A stretch of 64,000 nt of DNA, taken from Clostridiales bacterium. GTDB taxonomy: Bacteria; Bacillota; Clostridia; Monoglobales; Monoglobaceae. Where the stretch lies: positions 1 to 64,000 of the forward strand of contig JAHZIG010000016.1 of NCBI GenBank assembly GCA_019419865.1. Direction: 5' to 3'. A program made the translations under genes and the position numbers. Shown in pieces: positions 15,434 through 24,449 of this stretch (the stretch's first letter is position 1; each line of letters opens with the position of its first letter). The notes under the pieces were generated by a model, which saw nothing but the letters and a program-made list of their open reading frames with translations, made no database searches and had not been told where the DNA came from.

Positions 15434-18124
15434 ATGAGACGAAAATTTTTAAAAGTTATAGGAGTTGGTATTATTATGGCGTTAACTGCGCAGTTGATCC
15501 CGATCGTACAGGTCGGAGCGGTAGAGACGGATTCGGTAGAGGAGTGCAGAGAAACGATCGATATGGGGGAGACGCCCTGGAAGTTTATAGGGTCGGACGT
15601 AGATCCCGAAACGGCTAAACAGATTGATTACGACGACAGCTCGTGGCAGAACGTCGGTATTCCGCACTGCTTTAACGATATGGATACGTTTACGAACACA
15701 AAAAACGTTTCTTTTTATAAAGGGACGGTTTGGTATCGCAAAACATTTACAATGGACGCATCGTACGAAGGTAAAAAAGTGTTCCTCGAATTTGAAGGAG
15801 TGAATCTTGGCGTCGCGGTATACGTAAACGGCGTGTTTAAGCCGGGAAATACCGAGGTCGAGCAGCCCGACGAGGTCACGCACGTCGGCGGATTCCTGCC
15901 TTTTACGCTCGATATAACCGACGACCTCAATTACGGAGGCGAAAACGTGATCGCGGTTCGAGTGTCGAACGCCAACGGTTCGTTCTTCACCTGGCCGGGG
16001 TTCGGAGTTAAAAACGATTTCGGGATGGATTACGGCGGCATAGTTTGCCCGGTATATATGCATATAACGAACCCGGTTCATATACCTTCTGACGTATATT
16101 CGCCGATAGAAAAATGGGGCACGTACATAGCGACGCTCTCCGCGGACGAGGAACAAGCGGAAGTCGCCGTACAGACAAACGTTGAAAACGAGAGCGGAGA
16201 GCCGCAGAGCGTTACTCTGACGACGCAGATCGTGGACGCTGACGGAGCGATAGTATGGGAGAAAAGCGAAGACGCGGATATTGAACCCGGGGAAATACGG
16301 ATGTTCGACCAACGCGCCATAGTAGAAGATCCCACGCTTTGGTATCCAAACGCAAGTATTTACGGGACCCCGTACCTGTACAAGGTATACAGTATTGTAA
16401 AGACTGGCGGCGTTACGGTAGACGTCTATGAGAATACGCTTGGTATCCGCACGATCGATTGGGATACGGATTACTGTTATATCAACGGTAAAAAGCATCT
16501 TTTAAACGGTTTCGGAAACCGCAATACCTATCCGGCGCTTGGCTCGGCAGTCCCCGCCGAGCTGCTATGGAGAGACGTAGAACTGATAGCTCAGGCCGGC
16601 GGAAACGCGCTAAGGGTCGGACATGTTCCGGCGACCGAGGAGACGGTAGCCGCCTGCGACCAATACGGGGTGCTGATCATACAGAATAGCGGCGACGACG
16701 AGTGGTCGATACACGACGAACCGGCGAATACATATAAACGCGAATACGATCGCGATATGATCATCCGCGACAGAAACCATCCGTCGATAGCCGTATGGGA
16801 AGCGAATAACGGCGTGGCGACGAGCGGGGTGAACGAGTCGCCCGAATCGACATGGAACTCGGTAAACGAGTACGACTATCTGGCGCCGCGAATCGTTCAC
16901 AGCCGCGATAAAACGGATTTTAATCCTCCTGATGGGAAAATGCTTATCGGATATACTAACTGGTTCTGGAAGCAGCCTAACTATCCTTCTATGAATATGG
17001 AGGCTTACGGAGCGAAATTCAGCGATTCAGAATTGGATAATTGTATAGCTCGTTTCGATTATGAGAATGAAAAACAATTTTCCGAATGGTACGTAAACGA
17101 ATATAACAAAGAGATAAGCGAGAAGGCGTGCGGATTTATAGATTGGATGCTTGTCGAGACATGGGGCGAGGGATACACGAAGTATCTCGACGGAAAGCGA
17201 AATCAAAAATCGCTCGGCTCGTCCGCAATGGACGGGAACCGTATACCGAAGCTTAAGTATAATATATGGAAAAACGCGGTCTGGACGCCGTATGAAATAA
17301 AACCAGGAGTTACGCTGCAAAGTCATTGGAACTATAATACGGGCAGCATACAGACCGTGGACGCGTGGAGCAACTGCCCCAAGGTAGAACTTTTTGTGGA
17401 CGGCGTAAGCCAGGGCGTAAGAACGCCTAACGCGAATAAACGCTGTACTTGGAATTATATCAGATGGCAGAAAGGCGAGATCAAGGCGGTAGGTCTCGAC
17501 GAAAACGGAAACGCCGTTTGCGAGGATATAAGAGTGAGCTCCGGGGAGCCGCATCATATCGAACTCACCGTTCAGCCGATGCTTACAAAACCCGACGGGG
17601 AGACTTTTGAGCTTAAGGCCAACGGTTCGGACGCGGCGATCATAGTTGCGAAGGTAGTTGACGAGGACGGCAACTGGTGTCCGCTCGCCGACGACAATAT
17701 CCGCTTTTCCGTTTCGGGCCCCGCAAGCTATCGGGGATCGTACAACTTCTTTGTGGACGAAAGCCACCCCGAGTCTTGGCATTCGCCCGGAGATTATGAG
17801 CTGCAGGCCGAGGGCGGTATAATCAAGGTCGCCGTGCGGACCGGATTCGACGCCGGAACCGTAACTGTAAAAGCTGAAGCGGACGGTCTGGCGCCGGGAG
17901 AGACGACTTTTACAACAACGGCCGTTGATAATCCGCTCGAGGTGGAGATACCTGACTTTAATATAACCGGTTATTCGACGTCGGGTCAGGAGATCGCGTC
18001 GCTGCCGGTCGGCGAAAACGAGATATGGGCGACGTATCAGAGCAATACCGATCAGTCTAAGGATACCGTCTTTATAACGGCGCTGAAAAAGAACGGCATA
18101 GTCGTAGCTACTTATACCGAGTAA
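15434..18124 (+). CDS. Secreted GH2 family glycoside hydrolase (3' part separated by a stop)
   Basis: Exported beta-galactosidase-like enzyme, 896 residues to the first stop. A signal peptide spans residues 1-30. It is followed by a GH2 sugar-binding domain (48-215), an immunoglobulin-like domain (220-340), and a TIM barrel with NALRVGHVPATEE (391-403) and RDRNHPSIAVW (445-455). Further Ig-like domains run from about 700. The usual N-E acid/base pair after this tryptophan is absent: the sequence is WEANNG (455-460). E575 or E579 (VETWGEG) is the likely nucleophile region. The TAA at 18122 interrupts a C-terminal beta domain; the same frame continues to 18688. The neighbouring AraC gene probably controls it. 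Catalytic activity is uncertain. Confidence 0.85.
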   Translation: MRRKFLKVIGVGIIMALTAQLIPIVQVGAVETDSVEECRETIDMGETPWKFIGSDVDPETAKQIDYDDSSWQNVGIPHCFNDMDTFTNTKNVSFYKGTVWYRKTFTMDASYEGKKVFLEFEGVNLGVAVYVNGVFKPGNTEVEQPDEVTHVGGFLPFTLDITDDLNYGGENVIAVRVSNANGSFFTWPGFGVKNDFGMDYGGIVCPVYMHITNPVHIPSDVYSPIEKWGTYIATLSADEEQAEVAVQTNVENESGEPQSVTLTTQIVDADGAIVWEKSEDADIEPGEIRMFDQRAIVEDPTLWYPNASIYGTPYLYKVYSIVKTGGVTVDVYENTLGIRTIDWDTDYCYINGKKHLLNGFGNRNTYPALGSAVPAELLWRDVELIAQAGGNALRVGHVPATEETVAACDQYGVLIIQNSGDDEWSIHDEPANTYKREYDRDMIIRDRNHPSIAVWEANNGVATSGVNESPESTWNSVNEYDYLAPRIVHSRDKTDFNPPDGKMLIGYTNWFWKQPNYPSMNMEAYGAKFSDSELDNCIARFDYENEKQFSEWYVNEYNKEISEKACGFIDWMLVETWGEGYTKYLDGKRNQKSLGSSAMDGNRIPKLKYNIWKNAVWTPYEIKPGVTLQSHWNYNTGSIQTVDAWSNCPKVELFVDGVSQGVRTPNANKRCTWNYIRWQKGEIKAVGLDENGNAVCEDIRVSSGEPHHIELTVQPMLTKPDGETFELKANGSDAAIIVAKVVDEDGNWCPLADDNIRFSVSGPASYRGSYNFFVDESHPESWHSPGDYELQAEGGIIKVAVRTGFDAGTVTVKAEADGLAPGETTFTTTAVDNPLEVEIPDFNITGYSTSGQEIASLPVGENEIWATYQSNTDQSKDTVFITALKKNGIVVATYTE

Positions 18125-18688
18125 AAAACGTTCGCGCCTTATGAAGAATATAGATTCGAACAGACGATCGACGTTCCGGAAATTTCGGATGAAGACGACG
18201 TCTCGGTCGAGTTCTACCTCTGGGACGGAACGGATACCCTACGTCCCGAAACGGGAGCTATTAAGCAAAAGATAAATAACACAAATCCAATTATTACGAT
18301 AAACGATACGATCGTCGGAGAAGGCGTCAATCAGATACAGTACTTCGGCGATTGGGGTTACAGCAATAATGAAATGTGCTATTTCAGCGATAATCATTGG
18401 ACGAACGATTCTACAAGATATTGCATCCTAACCTTTGAGGGGATCCAGGCGACCTATTATGGGGTTCCGTACAATAATAACGGAATAGCGGCGATCTCGG
18501 TAGACGGAGGCGAGGAGACCATGGTAGACCTCTATTCGCCGTCAACTACGCCGAGCGCGCCTATGTATACCACGCCGATACTGCCGTACGGAATACATAC
18601 GCTTAAGGTGCGGGTTACGGGCGATAAGAATTCAAATTCGGAATATAATTGGGTAAATATCGATAGGTTCGATATAAGGACGAGATAG
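18125..18688 (+). pseudogene. Severed C-terminal part of the GH2 gene (in-frame continuation)
   Basis: Directly after the TAA the GH2 frame stays open for 187 more sense codons to a TAG. It begins KTFAPYEEYRFEQTIDVPE and EFYLWDGTDTLRPETG, which reads as the second half of the beta domain begun before the stop (typical of the clostridial ALYDxxGxL...VKVFLWD type). It ends with a jelly-roll-like carbohydrate-binding region (FSDNHWTND, YYGVPYNNNGIAAISVDGG, HTLKVRVTG). No ribosome site or good start codon follows the stop, so independent translation is unlikely. Explanations are a recent nonsense mutation, programmed readthrough, or a base-call error. Confidence 0.75.
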
Positions 18689-18793
18689 AGATTTTAGTAT
18701 CAAAAACCGATATCGACGTTTTTGCGGCGTTAAATCGGCAGTATACGGAGTTGAATATCTCATTAGAGATAAATTTAAATCTGCAAATATATT

Positions 18794-18827
18794 GGGGCGA
18801 AACAAGAGTTCGCCCCCGAAGTTTTTT
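18794..18827 (+). terminator. Terminator of the GH2 transcript
   Basis: A perfect GGGGCGAA/TTCGCCCC stem with a 7-base loop is followed by TTTTTT (18822-18827). It lies 105 bases after the distal stop at 18688, so the transcription unit covers both parts of the GH2 gene. Confidence 0.85.
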
Positions 18828-18936
18828 ATTAAGTTAAACTAAAACGCGCAGTTTACATTATATGCTTAAATAATCCGGTATACCGGCTAAATGGCGGCGT
18901 TTAAATAGCGGAATAATATTTTTATTTCGATTCGTT

Positions 18937-19719
18937 TTATCTATCGACATAAACCTGCGCTTCATAAGACCATTGCAAAATACCCGACACGATAACAAGT
19001 TGTATTGTAAACGTCGGCTCCGCGCCGTATTTAGTTTTCGCTATGCGGATCAACTCGCTCATCGTTTGTGCTCTATTTTCTTCGGCGCAGTTAGCGCATA
19101 GGTAGTTTCCCTTTGGCAATATCTTCAATCCGTCTATATCCGCGTAATGAATACAGGTAGCGAAGAGCCGTTCCGTTCCGTTTTCGGCGTATATACCGGC
19201 CAGATCCTCGAATGAAAATTTATCTCTTAAGTCGGGCGGAATTTTATCATAGAAATGGCCGAGATAGTTCCAAAGATTATCGAGCGTCGGCTCCGCTAAC
19301 GTATCCGACAGCAAAATAACCCGCTCCGGCAGATCCTTGAGAATAACGCCGCTGAAATTTTGCCGCTCCTGCAATTTTTTCTCATAATCCGCTTTTGCCA
19401 ACCCGATTTTTGATTTACTGTATTGCAGAGCCGCAATTTTTTCATCGGCCTTTTTCTCCGCTTGCGTCAAAAAGTCCACAATTTTTTCAAGATCGTCATA
19501 TTCTAAAACCTTTTTTATCTCCTTTAACGATAGATCCATAAGCTGCAGAGCGCGGACCGTGTTCAGACGTACAACGTCCTGCTCGGTATAATAGCGGTAA
19601 TTTGTCCATTCGTCCTTTTTGCTGGGCTTCACTAATCCGATGCGGTCGTAATGTCTCAGCGTCTCGTTCGTTGTATGGACCGCCTTTGCGGCTTCCCCAA
19701 TTGAAAAATATTTTTTCAT
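18937..19719 (-). CDS. MerR family regulator with GyrI-like effector domain
   Basis: A 260-residue transcription activator. The N-terminal MerR winged helix is clear (FSIGEAAKAVHTTNETLRHYDRIGLVKPS, then NYRYYTEQDV), followed by a dimerising coiled coil (about 80-125). The C-terminal ~130 residues resemble the GyrI/BmrR-type effector-binding fold, which in relatives captures hydrophobic drugs or peptides. Two cysteines (CANCAE near residue 215) are not in a thiol-metal MerR pattern. It is divergent from an ABC transporter operon whose promoter carries the classic MerR operator, so activation of that operon by a small molecule is very likely. Confidence 0.9.
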   Translation of the reverse strand: MKKYFSIGEAAKAVHTTNETLRHYDRIGLVKPSKKDEWTNYRYYTEQDVVRLNTVRALQLMDLSLKEIKKVLEYDDLEKIVDFLTQAEKKADEKIAALQYSKSKIGLAKADYEKKLQERQNFSGVILKDLPERVILLSDTLAEPTLDNLWNYLGHFYDKIPPDLRDKFSFEDLAGIYAENGTERLFATCIHYADIDGLKILPKGNYLCANCAEENRAQTMSELIRIAKTKYGAEPTFTIQLVIVSGILQWSYEAQVYVDR

Positions 19720-19734
19720 TTTTATTTTCTCCTA

Positions 19735-19765
19735 TTGACTTTTGTGTAACACAAAGGTTTATAAT
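19735..19765 (+). promoter_or_regulatory. MerR-type promoter with 19-base spacer and central palindrome
   Basis: TTGACT (19735-19740) and TATAAT (19760-19765) are separated by 19 bases instead of 17. The spacer carries a perfect palindrome TTTGTGT-A-ACACAAA. This is the hallmark of promoters that need a MerR protein to untwist the DNA. It reads into the ABC operon and starts 15 bases before the merR start codon. Confidence 0.9.
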
Positions 19766-19830
19766 GCATTATAGCATAAGATGTTGCGAAAAGCAATAGA
19801 CATATCGATGCTGTTTAGGGGGAACGAATA

Positions 19831-20682
19831 ATGATAGAACTGAGACAAGTAACAAAGCGGTACGGGCAAGCGGCCGTACTGAGAAACATTACTTTAACGA
19901 TCGACGAACCGGGGATCTATTGTTTGCTTGGCAGAAATGGAGCGGGTAAAACTACGCTTCTTAAATCGATCGCCGGGTATCAAAATATTACGGACGGCGT
20001 TATTAAGGTGGACGGTAAAAGGATAACGACGTCTACCTTGGACACGGGCGTTAGCTATATCGAAAACTTTGCGAAGCATTTTAATCTTCCGGCGCTGAAA
20101 CTGTTGCGGATCGCTTCCGAAGTAAATCAGAGCTACGATTACGACTTCGCTTCGGAAATGATGGAGCGTTTTGAGCTGGACGGAAAAAAGAAGTTTAATC
20201 ATCTTTCGCTTGGCATGAAAACGATGGTCTCGACGATCATCTGCTTGGCAAGTAACAGAAAGGTCGTCCTTTTAGACGAACCCGTCCTCGGTTTCGACGC
20301 GATTATGCGCGTGGAGTTTTACGATATGCTGGCGGAGAGCTTTCAGAAACATCCGCGAATTATTATCGTATCCACGCACATTATTGAAGAGATCGCAAAG
20401 ACGATCCAAAAGCTGATAATTATAGATAAAGGAAGCGTCCGTTTCTTTGACACCCTGCATGCGGTCGAAACAAAGGCGTTTAGCGTCAGCGGACTCCAAA
20501 AAGACGTGGAGGCCGCGACCCGAGATCTCAATATCATCGGCCAAGATACCGTCGGAGGTCTTGCGACAAGGTATATCTTCGACGACCCGCCAAAGCGGAC
20601 GGAGTCATTGGAGATCCATCCGCTGTCTTTGCAGGATTTCTTTATTCAAACAGTCGGACATAAAGGAGGAGTAAAAAGATGA
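19831..20682 (+). CDS. ABC transporter ATP-binding protein
   Basis: ATPase subunit of a drug-, peptide- or lipid-export-type ABC transporter. The 283 residues include Walker A GRNGAGKTT (35-43), a degenerate signature LSLGMKT (about 129), Walker B VVLLDEP (about 147) and the H-loop STHIIEE (about 176). The last ~90 residues form the extra domain typical of ABC-2 exporters. The signature lacks the usual SGGQ, as in several self-protection ATPases. It is the first gene behind the MerR promoter and overlaps the permease gene by four bases. Confidence 0.9.
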   Translation: MIELRQVTKRYGQAAVLRNITLTIDEPGIYCLLGRNGAGKTTLLKSIAGYQNITDGVIKVDGKRITTSTLDTGVSYIENFAKHFNLPALKLLRIASEVNQSYDYDFASEMMERFELDGKKKFNHLSLGMKTMVSTIICLASNRKVVLLDEPVLGFDAIMRVEFYDMLAESFQKHPRIIIVSTHIIEEIAKTIQKLIIIDKGSVRFFDTLHAVETKAFSVSGLQKDVEAATRDLNIIGQDTVGGLATRYIFDDPPKRTESLEIHPLSLQDFFIQTVGHKGGVKR

Positions 20683-21326
20683 CGGCTATTTTTGCGATCG
20701 TAAAACGCTTGCTTGCAAGCGATAAGATCAGTTTTATTATTACGGCGTTTGTTACGCTTTTAGCTACGTCCTCGGGAGAGGTCGTCTTAAGCAACGGAAA
20801 TTATACCTGGGCGCTCGTTATCTTGACGCCATTCTTTTTTGTATTTTACGATTTCAAAAAACTGACATACCTGGGGGCGAGCAAGAAGGATTACTTTATC
20901 GGCTGTCTGATCGGATATGCGTTTTTGGCGCTTTGTATTTCCCTTGTCAACACAGCGATACACCTATTGATAGACCCTGTGTATTCGGCGCATACTGTTA
21001 TCAATATGATGGACGTGTGTAGATGGACCGAAAATGGGATCGTCGTTGCAGGATTACAGCAAACGGCCTTTTTACTGCTTGTTATGGTTTTTCTTCATAC
21101 GTTGCTTTCCATGCAGGCGCATTGGTATGGGTGGCTGACCGACGCGGTATTGGTCGCTATAATTTGCGTTTTTACGCCGATAGCGCCGCTGAGAGCCGTT
21201 TTGGCCGGATTTTTCCAGGTCGTAATGATCAACGACAACGCGGTCTTGCATATTGGTATTTGTCTGGCGCTGAGCGCCGCGTTATCTCTTGTAGGGCTTG
21301 CGGTCTTAAAAAGAAAAACTATATAG
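20679..21326 (+). CDS. ABC-2 type permease subunit
   Basis: A 215-residue integral membrane protein with six probable membrane segments. It overlaps the ATPase stop (ATGA), the usual arrangement for a permease partner. No family-specific motif stands out. It presumably dimerises to form the channel driven by the upstream ATPase. The substrate is unknown; the MerR/GyrI-type regulator suggests a toxic or amphipathic compound. Confidence 0.8.
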   Translation: MTAIFAIVKRLLASDKISFIITAFVTLLATSSGEVVLSNGNYTWALVILTPFFFVFYDFKKLTYLGASKKDYFIGCLIGYAFLALCISLVNTAIHLLIDPVYSAHTVINMMDVCRWTENGIVVAGLQQTAFLLLVMVFLHTLLSMQAHWYGWLTDAVLVAIICVFTPIAPLRAVLAGFFQVVMINDNAVLHIGICLALSAALSLVGLAVLKRKTI

Positions 21327-21341
21327 ATGCGAGGGATAGAT

Positions 21342-21791
21342 ATGATTCGGATAAAAGCGGTCGACGCGCAAAATATATTGGAAGTGTGCGGATTGGCGTC
21401 AAACCGAGACGGCGCCTGCGCCGCAATTGAGGTATGCTCAGGCTGCAACGCAGTTTCCATAGCCGAAGCAAAATATGATTCGGAAATGCGGCCAAATGCA
21501 ATTTACAACAACAATGCGCCGATTGGTTTTTTTATGTATAAACGCGCAGAAAATCAAGCCGAAAAGGCGACTATCCTCCGTTTTATGATAGACGATAGAT
21601 TTCGGCGTAAAGGGTATGAGGAAAAAGCCTTGGAGCATATCTTGAGAGGTCTAAAAATTCAAGGCGTTAGAAAAGTAGAGGTAATAATAGATAACGCGAA
21701 TGAAAATGAAAAAAATCTATATCTTTCTTTCGGCTTTCACATCGTCCGGAAGATCGATAAAACAAAATACTGCTATGAGTTAGAGTTGTAA
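21342..21791 (+). CDS. GNAT family acetyltransferase (BltD-like)
   Basis: A 149-residue GCN5-related N-acetyltransferase. The segment ATILRFMIDDRFRRKGYEEKAL carries the acetyl-CoA-binding loop (R-R-K-G-Y-E, where the last position is usually Gly or Ala). YLSFGFHIVRKI at the C terminus is the typical final strand. Overall it resembles BltD, the polyamine acetyltransferase encoded beside the Blt drug pump of Bacillus. I start at 21342 where GAGGG gives a ribosome site; an earlier ATG at 21327 directly follows the permease stop. Its place in a MerR-controlled transporter operon suggests substrate modification. Confidence 0.8.
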   Translation: MIRIKAVDAQNILEVCGLASNRDGACAAIEVCSGCNAVSIAEAKYDSEMRPNAIYNNNAPIGFFMYKRAENQAEKATILRFMIDDRFRRKGYEEKALEHILRGLKIQGVRKVEVIIDNANENEKNLYLSFGFHIVRKIDKTKYCYELEL

Positions 21792-21821
21792 ATCTAATCT
21801 ACTGAATATGGAGGAATTAAA

Positions 21822-22484
21822 ATGAAGAAAATTATTTTACTCGTATTGTGTCTTGGCTTGAGCTGTCTTATTTTGGCGGGCTGTTCGGGTAGCGGCGAGC
21901 AGTTCGAGGAAAAAAGCTATACGCCTGATACGCAGATCACAGAAATCAATCTTGACGTGCAGGATAGAGAAATCGAGGCGTCGATATCAGAGGACGATCG
22001 GATCCACATCGGCTATTTTGAAAGCGCCAAAGAAACTTACGAGATCGCGGTTTCGGATGAAAACGTATTAACAATGACAAGCGTAAGCGACAAAGATTGG
22101 ACGGATTATATCGGCGGAAAGCCGTCCGCTGAAAATCGAAAAATATTTTTGCAGATTCCGGACGCGCTTTTAGACTCCCTTACGCTGTCCACGACAAACG
22201 AAGATATAACGCTTCCTAAGCTTACGGTAACGGGAAGTATAAGCGTATCCTCTAACGGAGGGGATATTGTTTTTGAAAAACTAAACGTTGGAAACGCCTT
22301 AAACTTAACCGTCAAGAACGGCGATATTTCCGGTACGATCGCAGGGGGCTACGACGATTTTGTAATTCGATCGGAGATCAAAAAAGGCGAGAGCTCCTTG
22401 CCGGACAATAAAGACGGCGGAGAAAAAACGCTGAATGTGTCAGCCAATAACGGAGACGTTAATATTGAGTTTGCGGCCGAATAA
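21822..22484 (+). CDS. DUF4097-like lipoprotein
   Basis: A 220-residue predicted lipoprotein. The signal peptide ends in a lipobox LILAGC (residues 16-21). The rest shows repeated short beta strands with alternating asparagine and glycine turns (TNEDITLPKLTVTGSISVSSNGGDIVF, then NGDIS, NGDVN), the pattern of DUF4097 beta-helix proteins. It is the last gene of the MerR-controlled operon, 30 bases after the acetyltransferase. DUF4097 proteins often occur in envelope-stress operons, which would fit a transporter that meets membrane-active compounds; that is inference. Confidence 0.8.
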   Translation: MKKIILLVLCLGLSCLILAGCSGSGEQFEEKSYTPDTQITEINLDVQDREIEASISEDDRIHIGYFESAKETYEIAVSDENVLTMTSVSDKDWTDYIGGKPSAENRKIFLQIPDALLDSLTLSTTNEDITLPKLTVTGSISVSSNGGDIVFEKLNVGNALNLTVKNGDISGTIAGGYDDFVIRSEIKKGESSLPDNKDGGEKTLNVSANNGDVNIEFAAE

Positions 22485-22588
22485 CACTATTTCTAAAACG
22501 CGTCGTTCATCGATTGGAACGTTTGCAGACGTCAAGCGAAATAATGCGGAAGTTGCGACGACATAAAAAATGAAGCGACAAAATTTAT

Positions 22589-22620
22589 AGGGATCAAGTC
22601 TGTTTTCGGCTCGATCCCTT
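22589..22620 (+). terminator. Probable terminator of the MerR-controlled operon
   Basis: AGGGATC...G and C...GATCCCT form a stem with a short internal mismatch. The T run is weak (TTAATTAAA). Confidence 0.45.
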
Positions 22621-22666
22621 AATTAAACGGTTAAAAATTATTTCTGTTTCGGCGTTTGTTCCGACT

Positions 22667-23032
22667 TTAAGCGGAGCGGCGCCGCGGTTTTTTCCGGTTA
22701 AGCTTAGGCCGGGTCAGTTCAAAGCTCTCCGCGATCATATCCCACACCATATCGAGATCGTCCGCTGAATTTACGATCAGGCTGTTCCAGTGCGTTTTGT
22801 TCATATGATAGGCGGGAATAATAAAATCGTATGCGCTACGAAGGAAATCCGCTTTCATGGGTTCGCATTTGACGTTTACATACAGCTCGCCATAATGATA
22901 AAAGATAAACGCGAACGTCTTTTTATTCTCGACATGGCGCATAAGCGTCCAATTTGGATCGTCGAACGGGTAATCCTCGTAGACCCCGCCAAGCGTCATA
23001 CAAAAGTCTATTATATCCTTGCGCGTCAGCAT
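22667..23032 (-). CDS. YjbR/MmcQ family protein
   Basis: A 121-residue cytoplasmic protein of the YjbR (MmcQ, DUF419) family, a small CyaY-like fold proposed to bind DNA but without a settled function. Typical segments are YPFDDPNWTLMRH (21-33), the internal KTFAFIFYHYGELYVNVKC and the C-terminal YHMNKTHWNSLIV. A lysine/arginine-rich tail (RPKLNRKKPRRRS) could contact nucleic acid. It appears to be a single gene; the secreted-protein gene upstream starts 1.4 kb away and ends 40 bases before it. Confidence 0.85.
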   Translation of the reverse strand: MLTRKDIIDFCMTLGGVYEDYPFDDPNWTLMRHVENKKTFAFIFYHYGELYVNVKCEPMKADFLRSAYDFIIPAYHMNKTHWNSLIVNSADDLDMVWDMIAESFELTRPKLNRKKPRRRSA

Positions 23033-23072
23033 ATAAGCCGCCCCCTTTTCGTTTTACAGCCGCGCGGAGCGG

Positions 23073-24449
23073 TTAGTTGATAGTTATCCTCTCTGTATAG
23101 TATCCTATGGATTCTAAAGTAAGCTCTTTACCTACAAATTCGTTCATTATTTTAGAGATAGAGTCTTGATTTAAGTCGGATATATTAATCGTAATTTCAG
23201 TTCCTGTTACTCCGGTTGTCTGGCACATTATCTCGGTAGGATTTATAATCGTCAGCGTTTCCGCAATCTCATATGTATCTCCGTTTTCCAATCTTATAAA
23301 CGGTAGCGGCTCTCCCCATGCAGAAGTAGCTATTTCCACGTCGTCGGCGCGTCCGGTAGTTATATCGTATTGGATCTCGGGTTTATTGGGATTATCGGAG
23401 TTGTATATCAATATAATATTTAGACCCGTCCCGTTCGCGCTGAATCTATACGCGGCTGCGGAACCCGAAAAGTCTATCATTTCAGCTTTTGTTCCTATCC
23501 AACAATTTTCAGTTCTTTCATCGTAATATAAAGATCCTCCGTGCGCAAATTCGTCGTCTCCGCCGCCTAAATTAAAAATTATGTCGGTATCCGAGACGTT
23601 GATATCCATAGGATTATCGCCCCCTAAGCGCAATATTCCGCTTGAAACGTCATAACTGGAGTCGTCGCCCACGCCTAAAAAACTAAAAGCGGAATCGTCG
23701 GCGGCGCATGAAATACTGTGAATATACGATCCTACCGAACCGAACCTCAGCAAATAACCTTCGAGAGAATCAAACGCCCTAAAAAGATTTGTAGAATTTA
23801 AATCCTTAATCGTTATCGTTATTTTATTATCGGTCGGCTGTATCTCCAGCGCGTCGCAAAAAGCGGCGGGCGGATTATTAATTTCAACAGTCGGCGCGTA
23901 TGTGTATAATTCGGCGTCGTTATTAGCGCTGAAAATCATCGATTTGAAATTTTCCTGATTAAAATCGTTGAATTGGTAAGCGCTTCCTGTGATAATGCCG
24001 TAATTGAACGTATAAATATCCTCTTCGGAAAAATCTGCGTTTAAGCGGAGTTCTACTCCGGCGGAATTACAAATCGGCCGCTGAGTATATTCGTCAAACA
24101 CAAACGCTTTTACTGTATATAAAACATCGGACGAGACGTTTTCAAACGCGTCGTTATCATTATAGCTCTTAAAATCGATCAAAATATCATTGGAATCGCA
24201 TAGGGCTACATATAATATGCCGGAATAATCGTATGCGCTATCATAGATAATGTCGCTGTATTTATCGGTAGCTTCCACGTGATACGATATAGTAGACTCC
24301 CCGGACTGGTAAGCGGTGAGCGAGATCATATCGTTTGAATCAGTACAGATTTCCGGACTTTCAGCCGAAACGCCGATACAGCCTAAAATGCAGAGTAGAA
24401 ACGATAAAGCTAAAATTGGTTTGATGAATTTTTTCAAATAGTTTTTCAT
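23073..24449 (-). CDS. Secreted protein of unknown function
   Basis: A 458-residue exported protein I do not recognise. Its signal peptide (residues about 1-29) ends at GVSAES. The mature part is acidic, rich in Asp, Ser and Asn, and predicted beta-rich. Two segments near residues 200-225 and 425-458 resemble each other (KITITIKDLNSTNLFRAFDSLEG and EITINISDLNQDSISKIMNEF), suggesting a duplicated domain. It has its own promoter on the minus strand (24509-24538). Surface or extracellular localisation is the only safe conclusion. Confidence 0.7.
   Translation of the reverse strand: MKNYLKKFIKPILALSFLLCILGCIGVSAESPEICTDSNDMISLTAYQSGESTISYHVEATDKYSDIIYDSAYDYSGILYVALCDSNDILIDFKSYNDNDAFENVSSDVLYTVKAFVFDEYTQRPICNSAGVELRLNADFSEEDIYTFNYGIITGSAYQFNDFNQENFKSMIFSANNDAELYTYAPTVEINNPPAAFCDALEIQPTDNKITITIKDLNSTNLFRAFDSLEGYLLRFGSVGSYIHSISCAADDSAFSFLGVGDDSSYDVSSGILRLGGDNPMDINVSDTDIIFNLGGGDDEFAHGGSLYYDERTENCWIGTKAEMIDFSGSAAAYRFSANGTGLNIILIYNSDNPNKPEIQYDITTGRADDVEIATSAWGEPLPFIRLENGDTYEIAETLTIINPTEIMCQTTGVTGTEITINISDLNQDSISKIMNEFVGKELTLESIGYYTERITIN

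Noticed and set aside
15482..16498. 338-codon frame antisense to the GH2 gene, with another of 251 codons at 17027-17782
   Set aside because: Compositionally biased (Arg/Val/Tyr-rich) complements of the GH2 coding strand, with no ribosome sites.
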